Positions 43,066 to 50,329 of a DNA stretch of 64,000 bases are shown here, piece after piece. Numbering within the stretch: the stretch's first letter is position 1; each line of letters opens with the position of its first letter. A program made the position numbers and the translations under genes. Under the pieces are notes generated by a model. The model ran no database searches. It was given only the letters and a program-made list of their open reading frames with translations, and had not been told where the DNA came from. This DNA is from an uncultured Subdoligranulum sp. (GTDB taxonomy: Bacteria; Bacillota; Clostridia; Oscillospirales; Ruminococcaceae), in contig NZ_OZ007030.1 in assembly GCF_963931595.1 (NCBI RefSeq), positions 1,232,481 to 1,296,480 of the forward strand, in the 5' to 3' direction.

Positions 43066-44418
43066 TCAGGATTCCAGCAGCCGGATTTCCTGATAATTGG
43101 GTATTCCGGCCAAAAAGTCGTCCTTGCTTATCAGACCTTCGCGATATGTAAAGGTCAAGGTCTGCGCCGGAAGTCCATCCGGATCGATATATTCAACCGT
43201 ATGCGGCTGTTCTTCAAATACCACCAGCAATGCATTTTCCGTTTTTCCCAGAATATGCACTGGCCGTTCTGAGGCATTGCTGATGTATTGCAGCGGGATT
43301 TCCTGCAGCGCACCACGATCAGGCGCCAGTGCATAGCGCTTGATCAGGTCTTTTCCCCAGGGACCGTATACCGTCAGAAGGATTTTTTCTCCCAGCATTT
43401 GCTCCAAATAAATGATCCTATCATCGGTGTACTGTGGAGTCAGAATCTCTTCCGGCCAATCAATGGCACTCTCCCCGGAGCCGCCGTCCTGGCTGACCCA
43501 ATGCAGATTTCCGGGCTCGTCACAGTCCACCCAGTACAGACGGGAAGGCCCCCAGAGTACCGTTTTCCCTTGCGATCCGTAGAGAGAACTCCACGTCAGC
43601 AGATCCTGTTCTTTTCCGGTATCGACGGAAAGAAGATAGACCCTATGTTCCGTGACCATTGCATCCATCGCAGCCTTATATCGTTCCTCTTCCTGCTGTA
43701 CCTCCTCTTCCGTCATATCATCGGTGAGGGTCAGCGGCGGAATCTCCTCCTGATTATTCGAGAAACTTTCCCATATCAGGTTTCTTCCGTCTGTCCCCAG
43801 CAGTTGGGGATCGGGATTGGACATTGTCCAAAGGGCTTCTATGGTCCCGTCCCCAAGGGACACCCGGATCAGCTGACTCTGTTGGTTTTCGTAGTCCGTC
43901 TGCATAAGATAGAGATTTTCCCGGTCTGCGCAGAGCAAGTTGGGATAGCCCTGTTGCTCCTGCATTGTAGCGAGAACCCGGTGATTGCTGCCGTCCGCAT
44001 CCGCAAGGCAGATCTGATCCCCTTCCACACCGACCTGTTCATTCGACTCCATGTAGACCAGCGTTCCATCCCGCAAGGCATATACGAAGTAAATATTTTT
44101 TCCTTCCCCGGGACTGGCCATACAGCTTTCCGTATCATGGGCGCAGCCTGGTTTGCTGCACAATACGATATCCTCACAACTTTCATAATCCATAAAGCAG
44201 ATGCGAGGGTTTCCCTGGTATTCCCCCATATGGTAAAAGCCTCGCTCCGTCTCACCGCTTAACAGATACAGTTCATCTTCCTGTACGGTACCGCTTTCTT
44301 CCGTGGCGGAAATTTCACCTGCAGTCGATGCTGCGGCAGACTGCTCCTTTTCAGCGCCGCACCCACACAGCCCCACCACCAAACATGTGCATAGCATACT
44401 GGCAATTTCCCGTTTCAT
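43066..44418 (-). CDS. Large secreted lipoprotein of unknown function
   Basis: This 450-aa protein has a signal peptide with a plausible lipobox (LCGC, lipidated Cys20), an Ala/Ser/Glu-rich spacer and then a large beta-rich domain. A paired-cysteine motif, CSKPGCAHDTESC, lies near residue 85; this motif recurs in clostridial lipoproteins with repeated beta-propeller-like units. The protein probably sits on the outer face of the membrane. The ATG at 44418 has GGAG seven bases upstream. It is the last gene of the two-component operon, so it may be a signal sensor or target. Confidence 0.7.
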   Translation of the reverse strand: MKREIASMLCTCLVVGLCGCGAEKEQSAAASTAGEISATEESGTVQEDELYLLSGETERGFYHMGEYQGNPRICFMDYESCEDIVLCSKPGCAHDTESCMASPGEGKNIYFVYALRDGTLVYMESNEQVGVEGDQICLADADGSNHRVLATMQEQQGYPNLLCADRENLYLMQTDYENQQSQLIRVSLGDGTIEALWTMSNPDPQLLGTDGRNLIWESFSNNQEEIPPLTLTDDMTEEEVQQEEERYKAAMDAMVTEHRVYLLSVDTGKEQDLLTWSSLYGSQGKTVLWGPSRLYWVDCDEPGNLHWVSQDGGSGESAIDWPEEILTPQYTDDRIIYLEQMLGEKILLTVYGPWGKDLIKRYALAPDRGALQEIPLQYISNASERPVHILGKTENALLVVFEEQPHTVEYIDPDGLPAQTLTFTYREGLISKDDFLAGIPNYQEIRLLES

Positions 44419-44443
44419 TGCGTTACTCCTTTCCATGCCGTCC

Positions 44444-45142
44444 TCAGGGTGCAGCTTCCAGTTCCCGTGAAGAAACTCCCAAGGTCGTCCTGCCGTTTTC
44501 CCACTGACAGAACAGGTACAATTGCCCTGCCTGTGACCAACTGTACTGGGATTGTTCCGTTCCTGAACTCCTCGTCCAGTCGGTCAGTGTATCCACACCG
44601 AGATACTTTTTGTAGGCTTCCATACCTTCTGCCGGATTTGCCGTTTCCTTGTCTGTGCTTACCGAATAAAAGGTTACCAGGCCGGTCTTTTCCTGCCAGG
44701 AGGCCCGGACCACTTCGCTGGTTCCGTCTTCCTCATCCGCCACCCAGTAGGTTGCACTGACAAATCCGTTTTCTATCTTACTGCTGGTCTGTGCTCCCGG
44801 CTCTGCCAGAATCGACCGTGCCTGCTTCGCAGCCTGTTGCGATAAAGCTCCAGCCTCTGCCAGCGCTTCGGTCTTTTCCAGCAGTTGCTTTCCCGTCTGT
44901 TCAGCATCGGAACTGGTTTCAATGCCGGTATCTGCCAGGAAACGATTCCGATAGAGCGCATAAGCCAGCGGATTTTGCTGTCCCTCTGCGCTGAGTGTCC
45001 CCGGCTGCACATACCAGTTTCCTCCATTATCCTGCAGCCAGCGGTCAATTTCCTTTCCATAGCCGTACGGAAGGGCCAGGGACAACAGGCAGAGAAGAGA
45101 TGCCGCCACAAAACCCACCCGGCCTGCTTTTCGTTTGCTCAT
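44444..45142 (-). CDS. Single-pass membrane protein of unknown function
   Basis: This 232-aa protein has a basic start, one hydrophobic segment (about 9-29) and a soluble extracytoplasmic part. That part has an Ala/Gln/Glu-rich helical stretch (about 75-115) followed by a likely beta domain with many Trp and Tyr. No known domain is recognised. It overlaps the end of the histidine kinase gene by four bases and precedes the lipoprotein gene, so it probably works with this signalling unit. Confidence 0.65.
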   Translation of the reverse strand: MSKRKAGRVGFVAASLLCLLSLALPYGYGKEIDRWLQDNGGNWYVQPGTLSAEGQQNPLAYALYRNRFLADTGIETSSDAEQTGKQLLEKTEALAEAGALSQQAAKQARSILAEPGAQTSSKIENGFVSATYWVADEEDGTSEVVRASWQEKTGLVTFYSVSTDKETANPAEGMEAYKKYLGVDTLTDWTRSSGTEQSQYSWSQAGQLYLFCQWENGRTTLGVSSRELEAAP

Positions 45143-46539
45143 CCCTGTACCTCCTGCAATATGATGGACAGGGTCGTTCCCTGCCCCAACCGGCTTTCTA
45201 TCTGCAGATCCGTGTTATGTGCCTGTGCAATCTGCTCACAGATAGCCAGGCCCAGCCCGTTGCCGCCCGCTTCCCGGGAACGGCTCTTGTCAATCCGATA
45301 AAACGGCTCTTTGATCCGTGCCACTTCCTCTTCCGGGATACCCGGTCCGCAGTCAGTGACACCGATGCGCACTTTTCCCTTGCTGTCCTGGCTCCAGATC
45401 CGGATGCTTTTCCCTGTTGTATCCGCCACCGCTGCATTCACGATCAGATTGCGCAGCAACGTCACCAGAAGTTCTTTGTTTGCCTGTACGGTCGTCTCCT
45501 TGCATTGCCAGAGCAGACGCTTCTCCTGTTCCGGAAGACTGCGGAAAAGTTCCCCCTTCACTGTGGCAAGGGATACTGGCTTCATCTCTACGCCGCCCTT
45601 TTCCAGCCCCAACAGAAGCAGCAATTCCCGGCTCAGGTTTTCCAGGCGAAGGGATTCATGGTATATGTAATCAGCTGCACGGTGGCGCTTTTCCGGTGGC
45701 TGTTCTCCGCTGCGAAGCAGATTCGCATATCCGAAGATTGCCGTCATAGGGGTCTTCAGTTCATGGTTGAATGCGCCTACAAATCGTTTCTGCCGCATCG
45801 ACTCCTCCTGCAAGGCCTGCATCTGTTCGCAAACAGCCTGTGCCATACCATTGAAGGTGTTTCCCAGCCGTTCCAGTTCATCGCCGCTCTCAATCTGTGT
45901 TCTCGCCGTCAGGTCTCCCCTTGCAAGTTTCCGGCTGGCCGTTTCCAGCTGTCGCAATGGTTCTGTCATACAATGGGAGACCACGGCAGCGGCTCCGGCC
46001 GCCAGCAAAAGCACCACCACTTCCAGCATCAAATGCTGTCGGATCTGGCGGTCCCGCTCTGCAAACTGCGGGCTCATATCATATACGTTGACAAGCCACA
46101 ACGGTCTGCTCAGCCCCCGCATTTGCGTTCCCAGCAGCTGATACTGCCGTCCTGCTCCTGTGGCGTATAAGACGGTTTGTTCCGCCGCAGATGCAGCACC
46201 TCGCTGGGACTGATAAGGTATCGTCTGCGGGATATTGGAATACAACACCGAGCCGTTTTCCCCCATGACTGCAAACCAGTTTTCCTCTTTTCCCATCTGC
46301 CGCTGCTGATCGGCATATTGCATGAGTTGCGAAAACAGTTCGGTAGGATCTGCATTTTCGGCCTGGCCGAGATTCATCTCCAATTCGTACCGCTGGCTGA
46401 TCTGGGCTGCCGTATGAGCCTGTGTGGCCATATCCAGAGAGCGAAAGAAATTCCGATGGATGGACCAGGTTCCCCCTGCCGATAAAGCCATACAAACCGG
46501 CAATACGATGGCCGCCGCCAGTTTCTGTGAAAATTTCAT
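45139..46539 (-). CDS. Sensor histidine kinase
   Basis: This 466-aa membrane kinase has two membrane segments (about 8-28 and 171-189) flanking an extracytoplasmic sensor of about 140 residues. A HAMP domain, a HisKA domain with His259 in FNHELKTPMTAI, and a HATPase domain (NLIVNAA, DCGPGIP, GLGLAI) follow. The ATG overlaps the response regulator stop by four bases. The signal is unknown. Confidence 0.93.
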   Translation of the reverse strand: MKFSQKLAAAIVLPVCMALSAGGTWSIHRNFFRSLDMATQAHTAAQISQRYELEMNLGQAENADPTELFSQLMQYADQQRQMGKEENWFAVMGENGSVLYSNIPQTIPYQSQRGAASAAEQTVLYATGAGRQYQLLGTQMRGLSRPLWLVNVYDMSPQFAERDRQIRQHLMLEVVVLLLAAGAAAVVSHCMTEPLRQLETASRKLARGDLTARTQIESGDELERLGNTFNGMAQAVCEQMQALQEESMRQKRFVGAFNHELKTPMTAIFGYANLLRSGEQPPEKRHRAADYIYHESLRLENLSRELLLLLGLEKGGVEMKPVSLATVKGELFRSLPEQEKRLLWQCKETTVQANKELLVTLLRNLIVNAAVADTTGKSIRIWSQDSKGKVRIGVTDCGPGIPEEEVARIKEPFYRIDKSRSREAGGNGLGLAICEQIAQAHNTDLQIESRLGQGTTLSIILQEVQG

Positions 46540-47195
46540 TGTTCGTCCTCCAACAGATACCCGATTTTCGGTATGGAACGAAGCTGATGCGTCCACCCCA
46601 GCTTTTTACGCAATCGGCAGATATGAATATCCAGCGTACGCGGGGCAGCCTCGCAGTCCAGTCCCCAAACGCGCTCTAACAACGCATCCCGGTACAGGGC
46701 AATTCCACGGTTGTACACCAATGCCATCAGCAGATCAAACTCCCGAGGCGTGAGTTTTACAACAGTTCCGTTTTTTGTCACGGTGCGTGTATCCGGCGTA
46801 ATCACGATATCCCACAAGTGGATGGTTTGTTTCCGACGCCCGGTGTGGCGCATCAGCCCTTCCACCCGTGCCAGAAGTTCCTCCGGCGCAAAGGGTTTCA
46901 CAATGTAATCGTAGGCACCGGCTCGCAGACCGCGCACGCGATCTTCCACAGACGCCCTTGCTGTAAGGAAAATTACCGGCGTCCCGGTGGGTGCTATATA
47001 ATCCATCAGCGTGAAGCCGTCCACTCCCGGCAGCATTACGTCCAGCAAAATCAGGTCAAAGCTTTTCTTTTCGATCCAGTCAGCAGCAGTTTCCCCATCG
47101 TACGCCTTGGTGCAGCCATAGGCAAATGGTTCCAGTGTCATCTCAATCAGGTCGGCAATCGCCTTTTCATCCTCTACGATCAATACAGAATTCAT
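46536..47195 (-). CDS. OmpR/PhoB-family response regulator
   Basis: This 219-aa protein has a receiver domain with the acidic pocket (EDE at 8-10), the phospho-acceptor Asp52 in LLDVMLPGVDG, and the conserved Thr and Lys. A C-terminal winged-helix DNA-binding domain follows (TPREFDLLMALV, ERVWG, RTLDIHICRLRKKLG). AAGGAGG precedes the ATG. It is the first gene of the four-gene operon with the kinase, the membrane protein and the lipoprotein. Confidence 0.94.
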   Translation of the reverse strand: MNSVLIVEDEKAIADLIEMTLEPFAYGCTKAYDGETAADWIEKKSFDLILLDVMLPGVDGFTLMDYIAPTGTPVIFLTARASVEDRVRGLRAGAYDYIVKPFAPEELLARVEGLMRHTGRRKQTIHLWDIVITPDTRTVTKNGTVVKLTPREFDLLMALVYNRGIALYRDALLERVWGLDCEAAPRTLDIHICRLRKKLGWTHQLRSIPKIGYLLEDEQ

Positions 47196-47225
47196 TGTTG
47201 CCTCCTTCGAACCTGCTATGATTTC

Positions 47226-47258
47226 ATTATACCACGGAAGATTTCCAAAATGTTTCCA
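47226..47258 (-). promoter_or_regulatory. Promoter region of the two-component operon with paired TGGAAA repeats
   Basis: A minus-strand TATAAT (47226-47231) has no good -35 element. In its place are two TGGAAA hexamers (47242-47247 and 47253-47258) spaced 11 bp apart, one helical turn. This is a typical layout for OmpR-family activation and suggests autoregulation. The gap up to 47556 holds this region and the next gene's promoter and leader. Confidence 0.5.
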
Positions 47259-47357
47259 GAGCGTCTTTAAGTTAACAAGATTTATTCTTATTTATTTTAT
47301 AAGTTCTCTTAATTGATTTTTCAATATATTGATCATATTCAACTATTTATCACAACA

Positions 47358-47386
47358 TTGCTTTTCTGATATTTTTAGGATATAAT
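47358..47386 (+). promoter_or_regulatory. Promoter of the PTPS-like gene
   Basis: TTGCTT (47358-47363), 17 bp, TATAAT (47381-47386), in an A+T-rich gap. Confidence 0.7.
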
Positions 47387-47392
47387 CTTAAT

Positions 47393-47556
47393 TATCAGAT
47401 AGGCAATCTGTCATGAGGAAAACATTATATCTGTCATTGGTTTTCTCATATTCTCCCGGGGCCATCCAGTATATCTTTCTTCTGGAAAAGCCTTTTCATC
47501 CAATATATGTCAATGCGGGGTTTACTCCGTAAATATAGAGCAAAGGAGCAATATCT
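47393..47556 (+). other. Long structured 5' leader, no known riboswitch recognised
   Basis: About 164 nt lie between the predicted transcript start and the ATG. A stem can form between ATGAGGAAAAC and GTTTTCTCAT (near 47414-47424 and 47442-47451). Two near-identical 12-mers (CATCC, then A or G, then ATATAT-like) lie about 36 bases apart, and a small hairpin lies just before the AAAGGAG site. I could not fit any preQ1 or folate riboswitch consensus. Confidence 0.35.
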
Positions 47557-48123
47557 ATGAGAAGCATTACGAAACTTGATCTGCAGTACGCGCACCGGTT
47601 TTACGGTTTCAAGGGCGAGGCACAGTACCTGCACGGCCACACCGGTGTATTGACCATCGAGGTGGAGGATAGCATCAATCCTGGCGTCAACATGGCATTC
47701 CCCTGCAACGAAATCCAGAAAACGGCCTGGAATGTATTGAAGAACTTTGACCATGCCCTGATACTGCGGGAAGATGACCCCCTCCTCCCCGCTGTGCTGG
47801 ATGTCTATGAAAAGCAGGGCATCAAAGACGGGGCCCCCAACAATGTGATGAAAGGTCCTGCCTTCAAGACGGAGCTTGCTACCGCATACCCGGACTGCCG
47901 GCTGGTCGTCACCAAGGAAACCCTTACCGTTGAGGGCATGATCAAAATTGTATACGACCTGCTGAAGGATCAGCTGAATATCGTCAAATTGACCTTCACC
48001 AGCGGTGTCAATGCGGCCTCGGAAGAGTACGAGCCTCGCCTGCATTTAGATCGTTGCCCGCTGTGCGGCATTGCATTGGACGAGAATGGCGTTTGCCCCA
48101 AGTGCGGCTATCGCAAGGGCTGA
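47557..48123 (+). CDS. 6-pyruvoyl-tetrahydropterin synthase/QueD-family protein with C-terminal zinc ribbon
   Basis: This 188-aa protein has the PTPS fold ligands: His13 in YAHRFYGF and His26/His28 in LHGH, plus the Asp65-His66 pair. The cysteine normally found a few residues before LHGH in QueD and PTPS is missing; the nearest candidate is Glu21. The last 25 residues form a zinc ribbon (C167, C170, C180, C183). It may act on a 7,8-dihydroneopterin-type substrate in a folate- or queuosine-related path, but the missing Cys makes the reaction uncertain. No queC, queE or queF lies nearby. AAAGGAG precedes the ATG. Confidence 0.8.
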   Translation: MRSITKLDLQYAHRFYGFKGEAQYLHGHTGVLTIEVEDSINPGVNMAFPCNEIQKTAWNVLKNFDHALILREDDPLLPAVLDVYEKQGIKDGAPNNVMKGPAFKTELATAYPDCRLVVTKETLTVEGMIKIVYDLLKDQLNIVKLTFTSGVNAASEEYEPRLHLDRCPLCGIALDENGVCPKCGYRKG

Positions 48124-48185
48124 TGGCTTTTCAGACAGATTTTCCTGTTCTCCCTTTGAAGTAGTATCCACCCCATAAAAAAGCG

Positions 48186-48226
48186 CACCGCCTCAAGAGT
48201 TCTTTGCTCTTGAGGCGGTGTGTTTT
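48186..48226. terminator. Terminator after the PTPS-like gene, active in both directions
   Basis: A 14-bp perfect stem (48186-48199 and 48207-48220) is followed by TGTTTTGCTTT on the plus strand and preceded by AAAAAAGCG, which gives a T run on the minus strand. From 48227 to 48367 I see no gene or motif. Confidence 0.85.
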
Positions 48227-48367
48227 GCTTTACTGTTCTGCCAACGTCCGGTTTTCCCTGTGCCAAAATTTCTTTCTTGCAAGGATCATCCCCATACAAC
48301 AGTTATATCCGAGCCAACCAGAACATTTTCCTTGCTTACAGAGAAATTTTCATGCAACCGAATCCCG

Positions 48368-48415
48368 AAAAAACAAATCCGAACCCCGGCCAATCGGTGC
48401 GAGGTTCGGATTTGT
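48368..48415 (-). terminator. Terminator of the tmRNA transcript
   Basis: A 13-bp perfect stem (48373-48385 and 48403-48415) is followed on the minus strand by six T residues, just after the tmRNA 3' end. Confidence 0.85.
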
Positions 48416-48422
48416 TCAATAT

Positions 48423-48774
48423 GGTGGAGCTGACGGGAGTCGAACCCGTGTCCGAAAAGAAATCGGTTAGAGTATCTCCGGGCGCAGTGTGTTTATTAGG
48501 ATTCCCTTGGCGCGGGCGAGCACACACGCGCTACGCCTTGGTAGCTTCATAAAGTCATGACAGGCCGCAAAGCTTAAGCCCGTTCACGTTCAGTACCTAA
48601 TCGACGCCCTGACCCTGCGCGGTACTGACGCAGGCAGGACGGTCGCGCCTAATTAGGCAGCGACGGCAACAGGATAATTGTTGTCAGTTAATTTGTTTTG
48701 GTGCTTTTATCGTGGCGCACCGCCACGGCCCGCTGCTCATGCCTTTCTCTCCCCGTCGAAACCATTACAGCCCC
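48423..48774 (-). ncRNA. ssrA: Transfer-messenger RNA (tmRNA)
   Basis: The 5' end GGGGCTGTAATGG and the 3' end with a T-arm (GGGTTCGACTCCCGTC) and CCACCA fix a molecule of 352 nt. tmRNA frees stalled ribosomes and tags the partial protein. The tag frame is read from 48685 to 48656 as DNNYPVAVAA with a TAA stop at 48655-48653. The resume codon would be GAC, aligned with the usual GCA position. The 3' end lies near its own terminator and smpB is just upstream, so the precursor may be cut from a common transcript. Confidence 0.97.
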
Positions 48775-48822
48775 TTATAATCGGTGGACGGTGTCCACCG
48801 GGAAAGCAAAAGCAGACAGCTT

Positions 48823-49290
48823 TTACCGCTGCATTTTCAAAGCACGATCTATATCGCGCTTTGCATCGCGCGCTGCAGCCGTGGCGCGCTTGTCATAGAG
48901 TTTTTTGCCCTTGCAAAGGCCCAGCTCCAGCTTTACTCTCCCATGCTTGAAATAGAGAGAAAGGGGGACTAGCGTATACCCCTGCAATTTGATCTGCTGC
49001 CCCAGGCGTCGGATTTCCGCCTTGTGGGCCAGCAGCCGGCGCGGACGGCGCGGGTCTTTATTGAAGATGTTTCCCTGCTCATAAGGGCTGATATGCATAC
49101 CCTTGACAATCAGTTCTCCATCATCAATATCGGCCCAGGAATCCTTGAGGTTCACCCCGCCGGCACGCAAGCTTTTGACCTCCGTGCCCACCAGCTCAAT
49201 GCCGGTTTCCAGCGCTTCGATCACAAAATACTCGTGGCGTGCCTCGCGGTTCTGGGCAATCACCTTTTTTCCGGATTTATCCGCTGCCAC
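48823..49290 (-). CDS. smpB: SsrA-binding protein SmpB
   Basis: This 155-aa protein binds tmRNA and brings it to the stalled A site. The family features are present: [31 protein letters not shown], and a basic C-terminal tail ([20 protein letters not shown]). The GTG at 49290 has GGAGG eight bases upstream; the GTG at 49299 is too close to that site. It lies 48 bp upstream of ssrA. Confidence 0.97.
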   Translation of the reverse strand: MAADKSGKKVIAQNREARHEYFVIEALETGIELVGTEVKSLRAGGVNLKDSWADIDDGELIVKGMHISPYEQGNIFNKDPRRPRRLLAHKAEIRRLGQQIKLQGYTLVPLSLYFKHGRVKLELGLCKGKKLYDKRATAAARDAKRDIDRALKMQR

Positions 49291-49323
49291 GATGCACACC
49301 TCCTTTGCGTGTAGTGGGTTTTG

Positions 49324-49352
49324 ATTATAGCGCAGATATGTGCAAAAGTCAA
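49324..49352 (-). promoter_or_regulatory. Promoter of smpB-ssrA
   Basis: Minus-strand TTGACT (49347-49352), 17 bp, TATAAT (49324-49329). This is a near-consensus promoter. Confidence 0.85.
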
Positions 49353-49362
49353 GGAAAAAGCC

Positions 49363-49959
49363 TCACAACTCGCCGCGCCCCTGCATGGCACGATAAAGAG
49401 TCGTCTCATCGGCATACTCAAGGCTGCCTCCCACCGGCAGGCCATAGGCCAGCCGGGTGGTGCGTATTCCCAGCGGCTTGATCAGCTTGGCCAGATACAT
49501 GGCTGTTGCTTCTCCTTCCACCGTGGGGCTGGTGGCCATAATGACTTCCTTGACGGTATCATTGAGACGCGCCAGCAGTTCCTTGACGCAGAGCTGATCC
49601 GCACCGATGCCATCCATGGGCGAGATCAGCCCATGCAGGACATGATACAATCCATTGTATTCATGGGTGCGTTCGATGGATTTAATGTCCCGCGGGCTTT
49701 CCACCACACAAATCACGCTGCGGTCCCGCTTGGGAGAAGCGCAGATCTTGCAGATTTCATCCGCCGTATAATCCTGGCAGATCCGGCAGCGATGCAGATC
49801 TTTTTTGGCATGCTCAATGGCCTTGGCCAGTTCCATCGCCTGTTCGTTGGACATCGACATCACTTCATAGGCCATTCTTGTGGCGCCCTTGCGGCCAATG
49901 CCCGGGAATCGCGCGAACTGATCCACGAGGTTTTCCAGCGGTTCAACATTCTGCGGCAT
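49363..49959 (-). CDS. recR: Recombination protein RecR
   Basis: This 198-aa protein is part of the RecFOR pathway that loads RecA. The helix-hairpin-helix FPGIGRKGATRMA, the zinc finger CRICQ to CKIC (about residues 58-73) and the Toprim domain with the ATSPTVEGEAT motif are all present. It ends the dnaX-ybaB-recR operon; yaaL and bofA, which often follow, are elsewhere in the window. Confidence 0.97.
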   Translation of the reverse strand: MPQNVEPLENLVDQFARFPGIGRKGATRMAYEVMSMSNEQAMELAKAIEHAKKDLHRCRICQDYTADEICKICASPKRDRSVICVVESPRDIKSIERTHEYNGLYHVLHGLISPMDGIGADQLCVKELLARLNDTVKEVIMATSPTVEGEATAMYLAKLIKPLGIRTTRLAYGLPVGGSLEYADETTLYRAMQGRGEL

Positions 49960-49970
49960 GATACCGCCTC

Positions 49971-50312
49971 TTAACCCAGACCGGGAATATTCATTCCGCC
50001 GGTCAGTTTGCCCATTTCCTCTTCCGAGTCCTTGTCCACCGCAGCCACAGCGCTGTTGACGGAAGCCGCGATCAGGTCTTCCAGCATCTCGATATCCTCG
50101 GGATCCACGGCCTCCGGCTTGATCTTGACGGCAGTAATCTCATGCTTGCCGGTCATAGTCACCGTAACCATCTCTCCGCTGGCAGTTCCGGTGTACTCCT
50201 TGGCCTCCAGTTCCTCCTGCTTTGCACGGATCGTATCCTGCATCTTCTGGACCTGACGCATCATCGCATTAGGATCGGGGCGGCCATAGCCTTTGGGCAG
50301 TCTTGCTTTCAT
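49971..50312 (-). CDS. ybaB: YbaB/EbfC family nucleoid-associated protein
   Basis: This 113-aa DNA-binding protein has the family core MMRQVQKMQDTIRAKQEEL, GMVTVTMTG-like beta strands and DLIAASVNSAV. An unusual short basic and glycine-rich N-terminus (MKARLPKGYGRPD) precedes the domain. The ATG at 50312 has GGAGG eight bases upstream. It lies between dnaX and recR. Confidence 0.95.
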   Translation of the reverse strand: MKARLPKGYGRPDPNAMMRQVQKMQDTIRAKQEELEAKEYTGTASGEMVTVTMTGKHEITAVKIKPEAVDPEDIEMLEDLIAASVNSAVAAVDKDSEEEMGKLTGGMNIPGLG

Positions 50313-50329
50313 AGGAATTTCCTCCAATT

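Noticed and set aside
47393..47556. preQ1 or folate riboswitch before the PTPS-like gene
   Set aside because: I could not fit the short pseudoknot of preQ1 types or the folate riboswitch core to the leader; reported only as an unassigned leader.
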